Origin: Myxococcales bacterium
GTDB taxonomy: Bacteria; Myxococcota_A; Polyangia; Polyangiales; JAFGIB01
Assembly (NCBI GenBank): GCA_029880325.1
Contig: JAOUOP010000058.1
Span: 1 to 49,809, forward strand
Length of the DNA: 49,809 nucleotides
Reading direction: 5' to 3'
Part shown: piece after piece, positions 43,458 through 49,809 of the stretch
Position numbering within the stretch: position 1 is the stretch's first letter
Layout of the letters: each line of letters starts with the position of its first letter
The notes under the pieces: model-generated
Databases searched by the model: none
Seen by the model: the letters and a program-made list of their open reading frames with translations, nothing else
What the model was told of the DNA's origin: nothing
Position numbers and translations under genes: made by a program

Positions 43458-44090
43458 CTAGGCCAGGCTGGCCAGGGCCTGGCGTAGGAGCACCTCCACC
43501 GGGCGCGTCTCGTCGGCAGCGACCACCTGGGCGGCGGCGCGCTCGGCCTCGCCACGGTTGAAGCCAAGGCTGGTCAACGCCGCGACGACTTCGCCGGCCG
43601 GGCCGCTCGCCGCCGGAGGTAGGCCGGTACCGCCCGCCGCGGCCGCAGCGGCCGGAGCGCTGAAGGTGCCCGGCGAGCTGACCAGGCTCGGGAGCTTGTC
43701 CTTGAGCTCGAGCACCAGACGCTCGGCAGTCTTGCGGCCGACGCCCGAGACCTTCGAGAGCCGAACCTTATCCTCGCGGGCCACCACCGCCGCCAGCTCG
43801 CCGGAGGCCAACTCGCCGAGAATCGACAGCGCCAGCTTGGTGCCCACGTTTTTGATGCCCAACATGGCCCGAAACACGCGTCGGTCTTCGAGACTCGCGA
43901 AGCCGTAGAGCAAGAGGGCATCTTCGCGCACGTGGGTGTGCACGTGCAGGGTCGCGGTGGCCGGGGCCTCGGGCAACAGCGAAAGCGTGCGCGCGGGCAC
44001 GAAGAGCTCGTAGCCCACGCCGCCCACGTCCAAGACGCAGCAGCCATCGAGACCGCGGTCGATGACCACACCCTGGAGCCTGCCGATCAT
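43458..44090 (-). CDS. ruvA: Holliday junction DNA-binding protein RuvA
   Basis: Tetrameric clamp that binds four-way junctions and loads RuvB. The 210-residue protein begins MIGRLQGVVIDRGLDG, the usual RuvA start, which fixes ATG 44090 against a longer in-frame start at 44369 that would overlap ruvC. Domain I has the OB-fold (VGGVGYELFVPART); domain II has the helix-hairpin-helix pair including GIKNVGTKLALSILGEL and VSGVGRKTAERLVLELKDKL. An Ala/Gly/Pro linker leads to the C-terminal RuvB-contacting domain (EVVAALTSLGFNRGEAERA). Confidence 0.97.
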   Translation of the reverse strand: MIGRLQGVVIDRGLDGCCVLDVGGVGYELFVPARTLSLLPEAPATATLHVHTHVREDALLLYGFASLEDRRVFRAMLGIKNVGTKLALSILGELASGELAAVVAREDKVRLSKVSGVGRKTAERLVLELKDKLPSLVSSPGTFSAPAAAAAAGGTGLPPAASGPAGEVVAALTSLGFNRGEAERAAAQVVAADETRPVEVLLRQALASLA

Positions 44091-44154
44091 CGGCGCGACC
44101 CTATCACAGCCTGAACGCCCGCACAGGAAATTTGCGAGCCTGCGAGCACACCGA

Positions 44155-44640
44155 TCACGCCGGGCGCGGCATCCGCACGCGGGCGGCGTTGGCATGGGTG
44201 ATGGCGATGGCCAAGGCGTCGCTCGCGTCGGCCGGCGGTGGCTTGGACAGGCCGAGGATGGTGGCGACGATGCGGCCGAGCTGTTCCTTGGGGGCGGCGC
44301 CGCTGCCGGCGATGGAGCGTTTGACCAGGGCCGGCGGGTAGGCGCTGATGGGCAGCTGGGCCTGGGCACCGGCCAGGAGCACCACGCCGCGGGCCTGGCC
44401 CAGCTTCAGCGCCGAGCGCGCGTGCTTGCTGAAGACGTCCTCGACCGCCATGCAGCTGGGGCCGTGGTGGGCGATGAGTTCACACAGACGCGCGTGGATC
44501 ACGCACAGGCGCTGCTCCAGCGGGGGGTCGCTGCCGGCGCGGATGACGCCAGCGTCGATGACCGTCAGGCGCGCGCCTCGGCTCTCGATCACGCCCCAAC
44601 CCGTGCGCACCGAGCCGGGGTCTACGCCGAGCACAATCAT
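44155..44640 (-). CDS. ruvC: Crossover junction endodeoxyribonuclease RuvC
   Basis: Resolvase that cuts Holliday junctions moved by RuvAB. The 161-residue protein starts MIVLGVDPGSVRTGWGVIE with the first catalytic Asp. Further acidic residues are in MAVEDVFSKHARSALKLGQARG (Glu) and ADASDALAIAITHA (C-terminal Asp and His). It lies 7 bp after yebC and 64 bp before ruvA on the same strand, the common bacterial order. Length is normal for the family. Confidence 0.97.
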   Translation of the reverse strand: MIVLGVDPGSVRTGWGVIESRGARLTVIDAGVIRAGSDPPLEQRLCVIHARLCELIAHHGPSCMAVEDVFSKHARSALKLGQARGVVLLAGAQAQLPISAYPPALVKRSIAGSGAAPKEQLGRIVATILGLSKPPPADASDALAIAITHANAARVRMPRPA

Positions 44641-44647
44641 GGTGGCC

Positions 44648-45400
44648 TCAGGCGCCCGAGAGCGCCGCCAGGGCCTCGTCCGACAGCTCGAAGTCGCTGT
44701 AGACCTTTTGCACGTCGTCGTGGTCTTCGAGGGCTTCGACCAGGTTGATCAGCACTTCGGCGTCGCGCCCCGAGACCTCCTTGGGGGTCTTGGGCAGCAT
44801 CGCCAACTCGGCCGAGGCCACGGCGATACCGCCTTCGGTCAGCGCTTCTTTGACGCTGTCGAGGTCGGTCTTGGCCGTGCGCACCATCCAGGTGTCGCCC
44901 AAGTCTTCGACTTCCTCGGCGCCGGCTCCGACGGCCGCGTCGAAGATCGTCTCCTCGTCGGCCTGGGCCTTGTCCACCGTGAGCACGCCCTTTTCATCGA
45001 AGGCCCAGGCGGCAGCACCGGCGCTGCCGAGCTGGCCGTTGTGCACATCGAAGAGCTTGCGCAGCTCGGGGTTGGTGCGGTTTCGGTTGTCGGTCATCAC
45101 GTCGATCACAAAGAGCGTGCCGGCCGGGCCCACGCCCTCGTAGGTGAGCTCTTCGTAGGTCACGCCCTCGAGCTCTCCGGTGCCCTTCTTGATCGCGCGG
45201 GTGACGTTGTCGCCCGGCATGTTGGCTGCCCTGGCCGCGTCCACCGCTCGCCGCAGTCGGGGATTGCCGTCGGGATCGCCGCCGCCGAGGCGCGCAGCGA
45301 TGGTGATCTCCTTGATCAACTTGGTGAAGATCTTGCCGCGCTTGGCGTCGGCGGCGCCCTTCTTGTGCTTGATCGTGGACCACTTGTTATGGCCGCTCAT
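44648..45400 (-). CDS. yebC: YebC/PmpR-family protein
   Basis: A 250-residue member of the YebC/TACO1 family. It starts MSGHNKWSTIKHKKGAADAK, a hallmark N-terminus; ATG 45400 has GAGG 8 nt upstream, and an in-frame ATG at 45478 adds unrelated residues. Conserved segments include KLIKEITIAARLGGGDP, NMPGDNVTRAIKKGTGE and the acidic DVMTDNRNRT. Family members have been described as transcriptional regulators, and more recently as ribosome-associated factors for proline-rich sequences. It heads the ruv cluster. Confidence 0.96.
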   Translation of the reverse strand: MSGHNKWSTIKHKKGAADAKRGKIFTKLIKEITIAARLGGGDPDGNPRLRRAVDAARAANMPGDNVTRAIKKGTGELEGVTYEELTYEGVGPAGTLFVIDVMTDNRNRTNPELRKLFDVHNGQLGSAGAAAWAFDEKGVLTVDKAQADEETIFDAAVGAGAEEVEDLGDTWMVRTAKTDLDSVKEALTEGGIAVASAELAMLPKTPKEVSGRDAEVLINLVEALEDHDDVQKVYSDFELSDEALAALSGA

Positions 45401-45526
45401 GTTGGGAACCTCGCTGGTCTTGGCCACAGTCCCAGCCGCCGCCGGGGCCCGTGGCCCGTGCCCATCCATGGGTAACACGAGTGGGCCTGGAGCGTCGATC
45501 GGTGCAGCGATAATCGCGAGGGCGGT

Positions 45527-46141
45527 TTAGCGCAGGTCCCAGATGCGCCAGCGGCCGGCTTCTTTCTTCAGGTGCACCTCGCCGCCGCCGCTGAGGTGCA
45601 CGATGGCTTCGTCGCCCTTGATCTCGACGCGCAGGTCCAGGGGGTCTTCGGTGGCGGCCAGGCTCTCTTCAAAGGCCGCTTGCCAGGCGGCGCGGCGTTC
45701 ACGGGACAAGAGCGCCAGTAGCGCCGGCAGGCTCTGGCGCCTGAGCGCCCGGCGCAGGGCCGCGACGGTGTCGAGCGGCGTGGCGCCGGCCTGGGCGTCG
45801 AGGATACCGCCCTCCAGGCGCCAGGCTCCCTGCTCCAGGCGCAGCACCACTTCCTCGCCGTTTTCCAGCTCCACCCGGGCGCGGGCCTTCGCCTCCACGT
45901 CGCGACGGGCGACGGCCATTTGCCACTGCAGCAGCTCCTTGCGGCTGTCACGCCACTGGGCGTCGAAGCGCTCGCGGGTCAGCTCGGCCTGCAGCTCGGG
46001 GTCGAGCAGGGCGTAGGCGGCGGCCGGGTCGTCGTCGCGCACGGCGGCGAAGAAGGCGTCGCTGGTCTGCTCGGGCGGCGGGACTTTTGCTGGCGGCCCA
46101 TGGGCGCAGCCAAGAAGCAGCGCACACAGGGCCAGCGGCAA
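45527..46141 (-). CDS. NTF2-like lipoprotein
   Basis: About 204 residues beginning with a lipoprotein signal whose core LPLALCALLLGC carries the lipobox LLGC. The mature protein begins with a segment resembling NTF2/SnoaL-like folds (SDAFFAAVRDDDPAAAYALLDPELQAEL), followed by a beta-rich half ending EVHLKKEAGRWRIWDLR. No ATG is suitably placed; TTG 46141 is proposed because it sits next to the hydrophobic core, but CTG codons just upstream are alternatives and the ORF stays open into the glycosyltransferase. The preceding glycosyltransferase stop is 23 bp away on the same strand, so the two are probably cotranscribed. Function unknown. Confidence 0.7.
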   Translation of the reverse strand: MPLALCALLLGCAHGPPAKVPPPEQTSDAFFAAVRDDDPAAAYALLDPELQAELTRERFDAQWRDSRKELLQWQMAVARRDVEAKARARVELENGEEVVLRLEQGAWRLEGGILDAQAGATPLDTVAALRRALRRQSLPALLALLSRERRAAWQAAFEESLAATEDPLDLRVEIKGDEAIVHLSGGGEVHLKKEAGRWRIWDLR

Positions 46142-46164
46142 CAGCAGCTTGTGTCGGCGCTCTT

Positions 46165-47610
46165 CTAGCGCAGCTGGTAGAGGCTGAGCGTGCCGACGTA
46201 AAGGAAGCCGACCATGAACAGCACCAGGAAGGGGATGCTCACCCAGGCGCCCATGAAGATGGCCAGCCCGATCGTGCCGACGATGTAGAGACCGAAGAGG
46301 ATCTCCAGGTAGGTCGAGATCGTGGCGGCCCCGGCCTTGTAGCGCTTCTTGACCCAGCCGTCGCGATTCTGCTCGACGCCGTGCTTGGGGGTGCGCACGA
46401 ACTCCGACTGCACACCCACCAGGCCCTCGAGCACAGCGCGGGCGTTGTTGATCGACAGACCGATGCTGACCGCCATCATCACCGGCAGGCGCTTGACGGC
46501 GCTGCGCAGGTCTCCGTAGAGCGCCTGGTGCGTGGTCAGGTAGAAGATGATGATCGAGATGCACGTAGAGAAAAAGAGCGGCACGTCCAGCAGGAGCAGC
46601 TCCGGGCTGTCCATGCGCTGGCGCATCAACATGTTGGGCAGCTGCAGCGCTGCCAGGATTACCAGGAACAGATAGGCGAAGTTGTTGGTCAAGTGAAAGA
46701 GGCACTCGATCTTCACCTTCAGGGGTAGATCGGCCCGAATCACCGTCCAGATCAACTTCTTGGTAGTCTGGGCCGAGCCCTTGGCCCAGCGGAACTGCTG
46801 CCCCTTGAAGCTGTTCATCTCGCAGGGGATCTCGGCCGGGGCCAGCGCCGTGGGTACGTAGACGAACTTCCAGCCGCGCAGCTGGGCGCGGAAGCTCAGA
46901 TCCATGTCCTCGGTGAGCGTGTCGTGCTCCCAGCCGCCGGCGTCGACGATGGTGGAGCGGCGCCAGATGCCGGCGGTGCCGTTGAAGTTGAAGAAGCGGC
47001 CCGAACGGTTGCGCGCGATGTGCTCGATGACGAAGTGGCCGTCGAGCATCATCGATTGCACCCGCGTCAGCAGCGAGTAGTCGCGGTTGATGTGGCCCCA
47101 GCGGGCCTGGACCATGCCGACCTTGGGATCGGTGAAGTGGTCGATGAGGTCGCGGATGATGCTGGGGGTGGGCACGAAGTCGGCGTCGAAGACCATCACG
47201 TAGTCGCCCTTGGCCTCGTGCAGGCCTTCCTCGAGGGCGCCGGCCTTGTAGCCCTTGCGGTTGTCGCGGTGGCGGAAGGTGACATCGAAACCGCGGGCGA
47301 CGAGCTCCTCGGACTTCTTGCGCGCGATCTCGGTGGTCTCGTCGGTGGAGTCGTCGAGGACTTGGATCTCGAGCTTGTCCTTCGGGTAGTCGAGGGCCGC
47401 CACACTCTCCATGAGACGCTCGGCCACGTACATCTCATTGAACATCGGCAGCTGCACGGTGACGCGCGGCAGCTCCTCGAAGCGGCCGGGAGCCACGTGG
47501 GCCTCCTTGCGGTGGCGCCAGTAGAGGTAGAGCAGGTGGCCGCGGTGAAAGCCGTAGAGGCCGAGCACCGACAAAACGAGCATGTAGAGCGTGATAATCG
47601 CGATTTCCAT
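46165..47610 (-). CDS. Membrane family-2 glycosyltransferase (cellulose synthase/CSLA-like)
   Basis: A 481-residue processive-type glycosyltransferase. One N-terminal membrane segment precedes a GT-A domain with LDDSTDETTE, VFDADFVP, a TEDMDLSFR motif and QQFRWAKG, the D,D,D,QxxRW set of processive GT2 enzymes. About four to five membrane segments follow (from ~325 on, including DVPLFFSTCISIIIFYL). The sequence resembles mannan/glucomannan synthase-like CSLA and bacterial relatives, so it probably makes an envelope polysaccharide; donor sugar is unknown. AGGG precedes ATG 47610 by 5 nt. A lipoprotein follows 23 bp downstream; no PilZ domain is present in the protein. Confidence 0.92.
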   Translation of the reverse strand: MEIAIITLYMLVLSVLGLYGFHRGHLLYLYWRHRKEAHVAPGRFEELPRVTVQLPMFNEMYVAERLMESVAALDYPKDKLEIQVLDDSTDETTEIARKKSEELVARGFDVTFRHRDNRKGYKAGALEEGLHEAKGDYVMVFDADFVPTPSIIRDLIDHFTDPKVGMVQARWGHINRDYSLLTRVQSMMLDGHFVIEHIARNRSGRFFNFNGTAGIWRRSTIVDAGGWEHDTLTEDMDLSFRAQLRGWKFVYVPTALAPAEIPCEMNSFKGQQFRWAKGSAQTTKKLIWTVIRADLPLKVKIECLFHLTNNFAYLFLVILAALQLPNMLMRQRMDSPELLLLDVPLFFSTCISIIIFYLTTHQALYGDLRSAVKRLPVMMAVSIGLSINNARAVLEGLVGVQSEFVRTPKHGVEQNRDGWVKKRYKAGAATISTYLEILFGLYIVGTIGLAIFMGAWVSIPFLVLFMVGFLYVGTLSLYQLR

Positions 47611-47693
47611 GGAGTCCCTATTGCTACGCGCGGTCCCCCAACCACGGCGCGAGCCCGAGCCTACCCGTTCACCCTTGGATCAATTGTCACGCA

Positions 47694-47724
47694 ATTGTAA
47701 TTTGTTGTCGCAAAACGTCGCCAA
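47694..47724 (-). promoter_or_regulatory. AT-rich promoter candidate for the glycosyltransferase gene
   Basis: On the minus strand TTGGCG (47724-47719) and TACAAT (47699-47694) are separated by 19 bp, in the most AT-rich stretch of the window. Two CAATTG hexamers flank the -10. The start codon is about 84 nt downstream, implying a long leader. Spacing is longer than ideal. Confidence 0.35.
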
Positions 47725-47809
47725 TTACGCGGAATTGTTGACGTTCATAGGCCTGCCCGTCGGCGCGAGCGCGGCCGGGCGACTCCGAAGGTTTAGGGGG
47801 TAGGTGACC

Positions 47810-49258
47810 TCAGGCGCCGGCGTCGGTGGCCTGTTCGGCATCGCCTGCAGCCGACTGCAGGCGCTGCAAGGTGAGCTCGCGACCCAGCACCTCCATCACC
47901 TCGAACAGCCCGGGGCTGGCCTTGCGGCCGGTCAGGGCCACGCGCGCCGGCTGGGCCACGGCCTTGAGCTCCAGGGCCTGCTGCTCGAGCCAGGTTTTGA
48001 CGGCGGCCTCGAGGGTGCTGCGGTCGAAGGGCTCGACGGGGGTCACAGCCTCGCACAGCTGGCGCAGCAGGGGCGCGGCGGCGGGCTTCAGAAACTTCTC
48101 GGCCGCCTTGGGGTCGCGCTCGGGGGGCTCGCGGAAGAAGTAGTCGACGGCCTCGGCCACGTCGACCAGGGTCGTAGCGCGGGGCATCGAAAGCTCGCTG
48201 GCGGCGACGAGCCGCGGGTCGTCGGCGGCGGCAGTGAGATCGCGGGCGGCCAGGAAGGGCACGGCGCCGGCGGCGACCTGGGCGGGACTTCGCATCCGCA
48301 GATGGCTGGCCTGCACGTGTTGGAACTTTTTCAAATCGTACTTGCTGCCGGTCTTGCCCACGTGCTCCCAGTCGAACTTCTCGATCAACTCGTCGCGCGT
48401 GAAGATCTCCTGATCGCCGTGGGACCAGCCCAGTCGCACCAAGTAATTGAGCACGGCGTCGGGCACATAGCCCTGGTCGCGGTAATCGGCGACGGCGACG
48501 GCGGCGTGGCGCTTGCTCAGCTTTTCGCCGCTGGGCGAGAGGATCAGGGGCAGGTGGCCAAACTCGGGCAGCGGCTCGCCCAGGGCCTGGTAAACAAGGA
48601 TCTGTTGGGGCGTATTGATGACGTGATCGTCGCCGCGCACCACCAGCGTGATGCCCATGGTGATGTCGTCGACAGCGGCGCCCAGATTGTAGAGGGGCAC
48701 GCCGTTGTTGCGCATCAGCACCGCATCCTGCTGGCTGTCGAGAGCGAACTCCAGGGGGCCCTTGACGCGGTCATTCCAGCCGATGCCACCGCCTTCGGGC
48801 ACCTTCAGGCGAATCACATGGGGCAGATCGGGCTCGGAGTGGCGCTCGCGGCAGGTGCCCGGATAGCGGAAACCGTGTTCTGCGCCGGTGGCCGCCTTGT
48901 GCTCCAGGCGGGCGCGCTTGAGATCCTCGGCCGTGCAGAAGCAGCGGTAGGCGGCCCCGCGCTCGATCAGGCGCTCGGCGAACTGCTGATAGACCTCCAG
49001 GCGCTGCATCTGGAAATAGGGGCCGTGGGGCCCGCCCACCTGGGGGCCCTCATCCCAGTCCAGCCCCAGCCAGCGCATGGAGTCGAAGATCGCGGCCTCG
49101 GCCTCCTGTGTGCTGCGTCCCTGATCGGTGTCTTCGACGCGCAGCACGAAGCTGCCGCCCTGCTTTCGTGCCCACAGCCAGTTGTAGAGGGCCGTGCGCA
49201 CCGATCCGAGGTGCAGGTAACCGGTGGGCGAAGGTGCGTAGCGAACACGGACAGTCAC
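47810..49258 (-). CDS. gltX: Glutamyl-tRNA synthetase
   Basis: Class I aminoacyl-tRNA synthetase that charges tRNA-Glu (and in many bacteria tRNA-Gln). The 482-residue protein starts at GTG 49258 with VRVRYAPSPTGYLHLGSVR, where HLGS is the HIGH-type motif. The KMSKS loop reads GEKLSKRHAA. The zinc-knuckle-like region has CFCTAEDL with only part of the usual cysteines visible. The C-terminal anticodon-binding domain runs from ~330 on. The gene is single; GGTGTACACC palindrome and a hairpin lie just upstream. Whether the enzyme is discriminating cannot be told from sequence alone. Confidence 0.97.
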   Translation of the reverse strand: MTVRVRYAPSPTGYLHLGSVRTALYNWLWARKQGGSFVLRVEDTDQGRSTQEAEAAIFDSMRWLGLDWDEGPQVGGPHGPYFQMQRLEVYQQFAERLIERGAAYRCFCTAEDLKRARLEHKAATGAEHGFRYPGTCRERHSEPDLPHVIRLKVPEGGGIGWNDRVKGPLEFALDSQQDAVLMRNNGVPLYNLGAAVDDITMGITLVVRGDDHVINTPQQILVYQALGEPLPEFGHLPLILSPSGEKLSKRHAAVAVADYRDQGYVPDAVLNYLVRLGWSHGDQEIFTRDELIEKFDWEHVGKTGSKYDLKKFQHVQASHLRMRSPAQVAAGAVPFLAARDLTAAADDPRLVAASELSMPRATTLVDVAEAVDYFFREPPERDPKAAEKFLKPAAAPLLRQLCEAVTPVEPFDRSTLEAAVKTWLEQQALELKAVAQPARVALTGRKASPGLFEVMEVLGRELTLQRLQSAAGDAEQATDAGA

Positions 49259-49265
49259 GGCGGCA

Positions 49266-49294
49266 CGGTGTACACCGGTGGCAGGAAAGCTGCC
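49266..49294. promoter_or_regulatory. Palindrome and hairpin upstream of gltX
   Basis: CGGTGTACACCG (49266-49277) is a perfect 12-bp palindrome; GGCAG/CTGCC (49280-49294) forms a 5-bp stem with loop GAAAG. Both lie within 40 bp of the gltX start codon and could form an operator or leader structure. No Shine-Dalgarno is evident between them and the GTG. Confidence 0.35.
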
Positions 49295-49809
49295 AGAGGG
49301 GTTTCGCGGGGGGCCTTGGGGGCCCCGCCACGTGTCGCGTTTCTTCTGAACGTCGGCGTGGTCGACCGGCGCCGGATGGCTACGCGACGCCCAGCCAAGG
49401 CCATCCGAAAATGCCGCAAAATACTACCCGGGCCGTCTACCGGGGACCGATTGCAGCCAAGCTGCCAGAACAGGGTCCTCACCCTCGGCGTCTGATGTCT
49501 GTTCGGGCGACCATTGCGCGGTCGACCACATACGCTGCCAGAACAGGGTCCTCACCCTCGGCGTCTGATGGGCCGCCGAAGACGGCGCAGACGAGCTGTC
49601 TTGATGCCACTCGAAGGTAGCCGCCGAAGTGGCGGCCGCCACCCTGCCGCCGGCGGCCGCCACCCCCAAGCCCCCTGCTCGAGTAGCTTCTCAAAAAGTC
49701 GTGGCAGGGGGCGAATATCACCGCGTGTCGGCCGCGCTTTCGCTGAGCGGTCCGCCCGTACGGTGACGGCGGAGACCATGAGAGTCGAAGGCGCGTCCGG
49801 CGAGACCCC
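49295..49809. other. Terminal non-coding region
   Basis: Upstream of gltX I find no convincing gene. Small minus-strand ORFs (49424-49669, 49479-49721, 49552-49779) are Arg/Ala-rich and overlap each other. GC-rich inverted repeats of GGCGGCCGCCAC type occur at about 49631-49666. A run reading ATGAGAGTCGAAGG near 49779 could be the start of a plus-strand gene beyond the window edge, but cannot be judged. Confidence 0.45.
49461..49570. repeat. 37-bp direct repeat, two copies
   Basis: Two identical 37-bp copies lie at 49461-49497 and 49534-49570, spaced 73 bp apart start to start. Each begins GCTGCCAGAACAGGG and ends TCGGCGTCTGATG and contains a small dyad AGGGTCCTCACCCT. On the minus strand each encodes SDAEGEDPVLAA in one frame, in small ORFs that are otherwise unlike proteins. 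It may be a dispersed intergenic repeat. Confidence 0.88.

Noticed and set aside
44090..44369. Longer ruvA start at 44369
   Set aside because: It would overlap ruvC by over 200 bp, and the standard RuvA N-terminus begins at the ATG at 44090.
49461..49570. Possible CRISPR array because of a 37-bp repeat
   Set aside because: Only two copies, an internal dyad unlike typical repeats, and no cas genes in the window.

Overview
The window is about 50 kb of very GC-rich chromosome (roughly two thirds G+C, coding frames strongly GC3-biased). It looks like core chromosome of a delta-type proteobacterium, most likely Myxococcota or a relative. Evidence: a Ser/Thr kinase with C-terminal PEGA domains; hybrid PAS histidine kinases; a Cys-rich lipoprotein ending in a CDDGG...CxxGxDCxDCG-type tail typical of myxobacterial surface proteins; a lipoprotein with DxDGDGL calcium-binding repeats; and a secreted S55-type peptidase beside a large propeller-like protein. 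Placement is from gene families only. I see no rRNA, tRNA, CRISPR array, insertion sequence, phage or integrase.

Layout: (1) 1-8.0 kb, plus strand: ftsK, a Trm112-like zinc protein, a single-domain response regulator, lnt, an opposing GNAT acetyltransferase, and an M48 membrane metallopeptidase. (2) 8.1-12.5 kb: an isochorismatase-like/VOC fusion lacking its catalytic cysteine, the PEGA kinase, and an orphan acetolactate synthase small subunit. (3) 12.5-17.2 kb, minus strand: a cluster of degenerate receiver protein, S55 peptidase and secreted propeller-like protein, the last two overlapping by ATGA. (4) 17.5-21.4 kb: c-type cytochrome lipoprotein, metallophosphoesterase, two divergent lipoproteins, rpsU. 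(5) 21.5-31.4 kb: clpB, a polytopic protein with a repeated MLPxxF insert, a hybrid histidine kinase, and a PreP-like M16C peptidase. (6) 31.5-36.9 kb: an AurF-like diiron protein facing a five-gene aldehyde:ferredoxin oxidoreductase operon (four-cluster ferredoxin, tungsten/molybdenum AOR, FAD/NAD oxidoreductase, MoaD-like carrier, and a 103-residue protein of unknown function ending LRGGG). (7) 37-42.2 kb: ROK kinase, a probable remnant of an M16 peptidase C-terminus, a second hybrid kinase, a 0.9 kb gene-poor gap and an OB-fold lipoprotein. (8) 42.4-49.3 kb, minus strand: yebC-ruvC-ruvA-ruvB, a family-2 glycosyltransferase with a downstream lipoprotein, and gltX. (9) 49.3-49.8 kb: non-coding DNA with a 37-bp direct repeat.

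How genes work together: the AOR operon reads as a complete module in which aldehyde-derived electrons pass from the pterin metal site through the ferredoxin subunit to the FAD subunit and NAD(P), with cofactor sulfuration supplied by the MoaD-like protein. The Ruv genes form the Holliday-junction resolvasome. Most remaining genes are housekeeping (cell division, lipoprotein maturation, proteostasis, translation) or envelope and signalling functions.

The most unusual items are the AOR operon with its two Gly-Gly-tailed small proteins, the cysteine-less isochorismatase/VOC fusion, the degenerate receiver/S55/propeller cluster, several start codons lying only 6-9 nt after a -10-like hexamer, and several repeat elements. 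All identifications come from reading the sequence; no database search was run.
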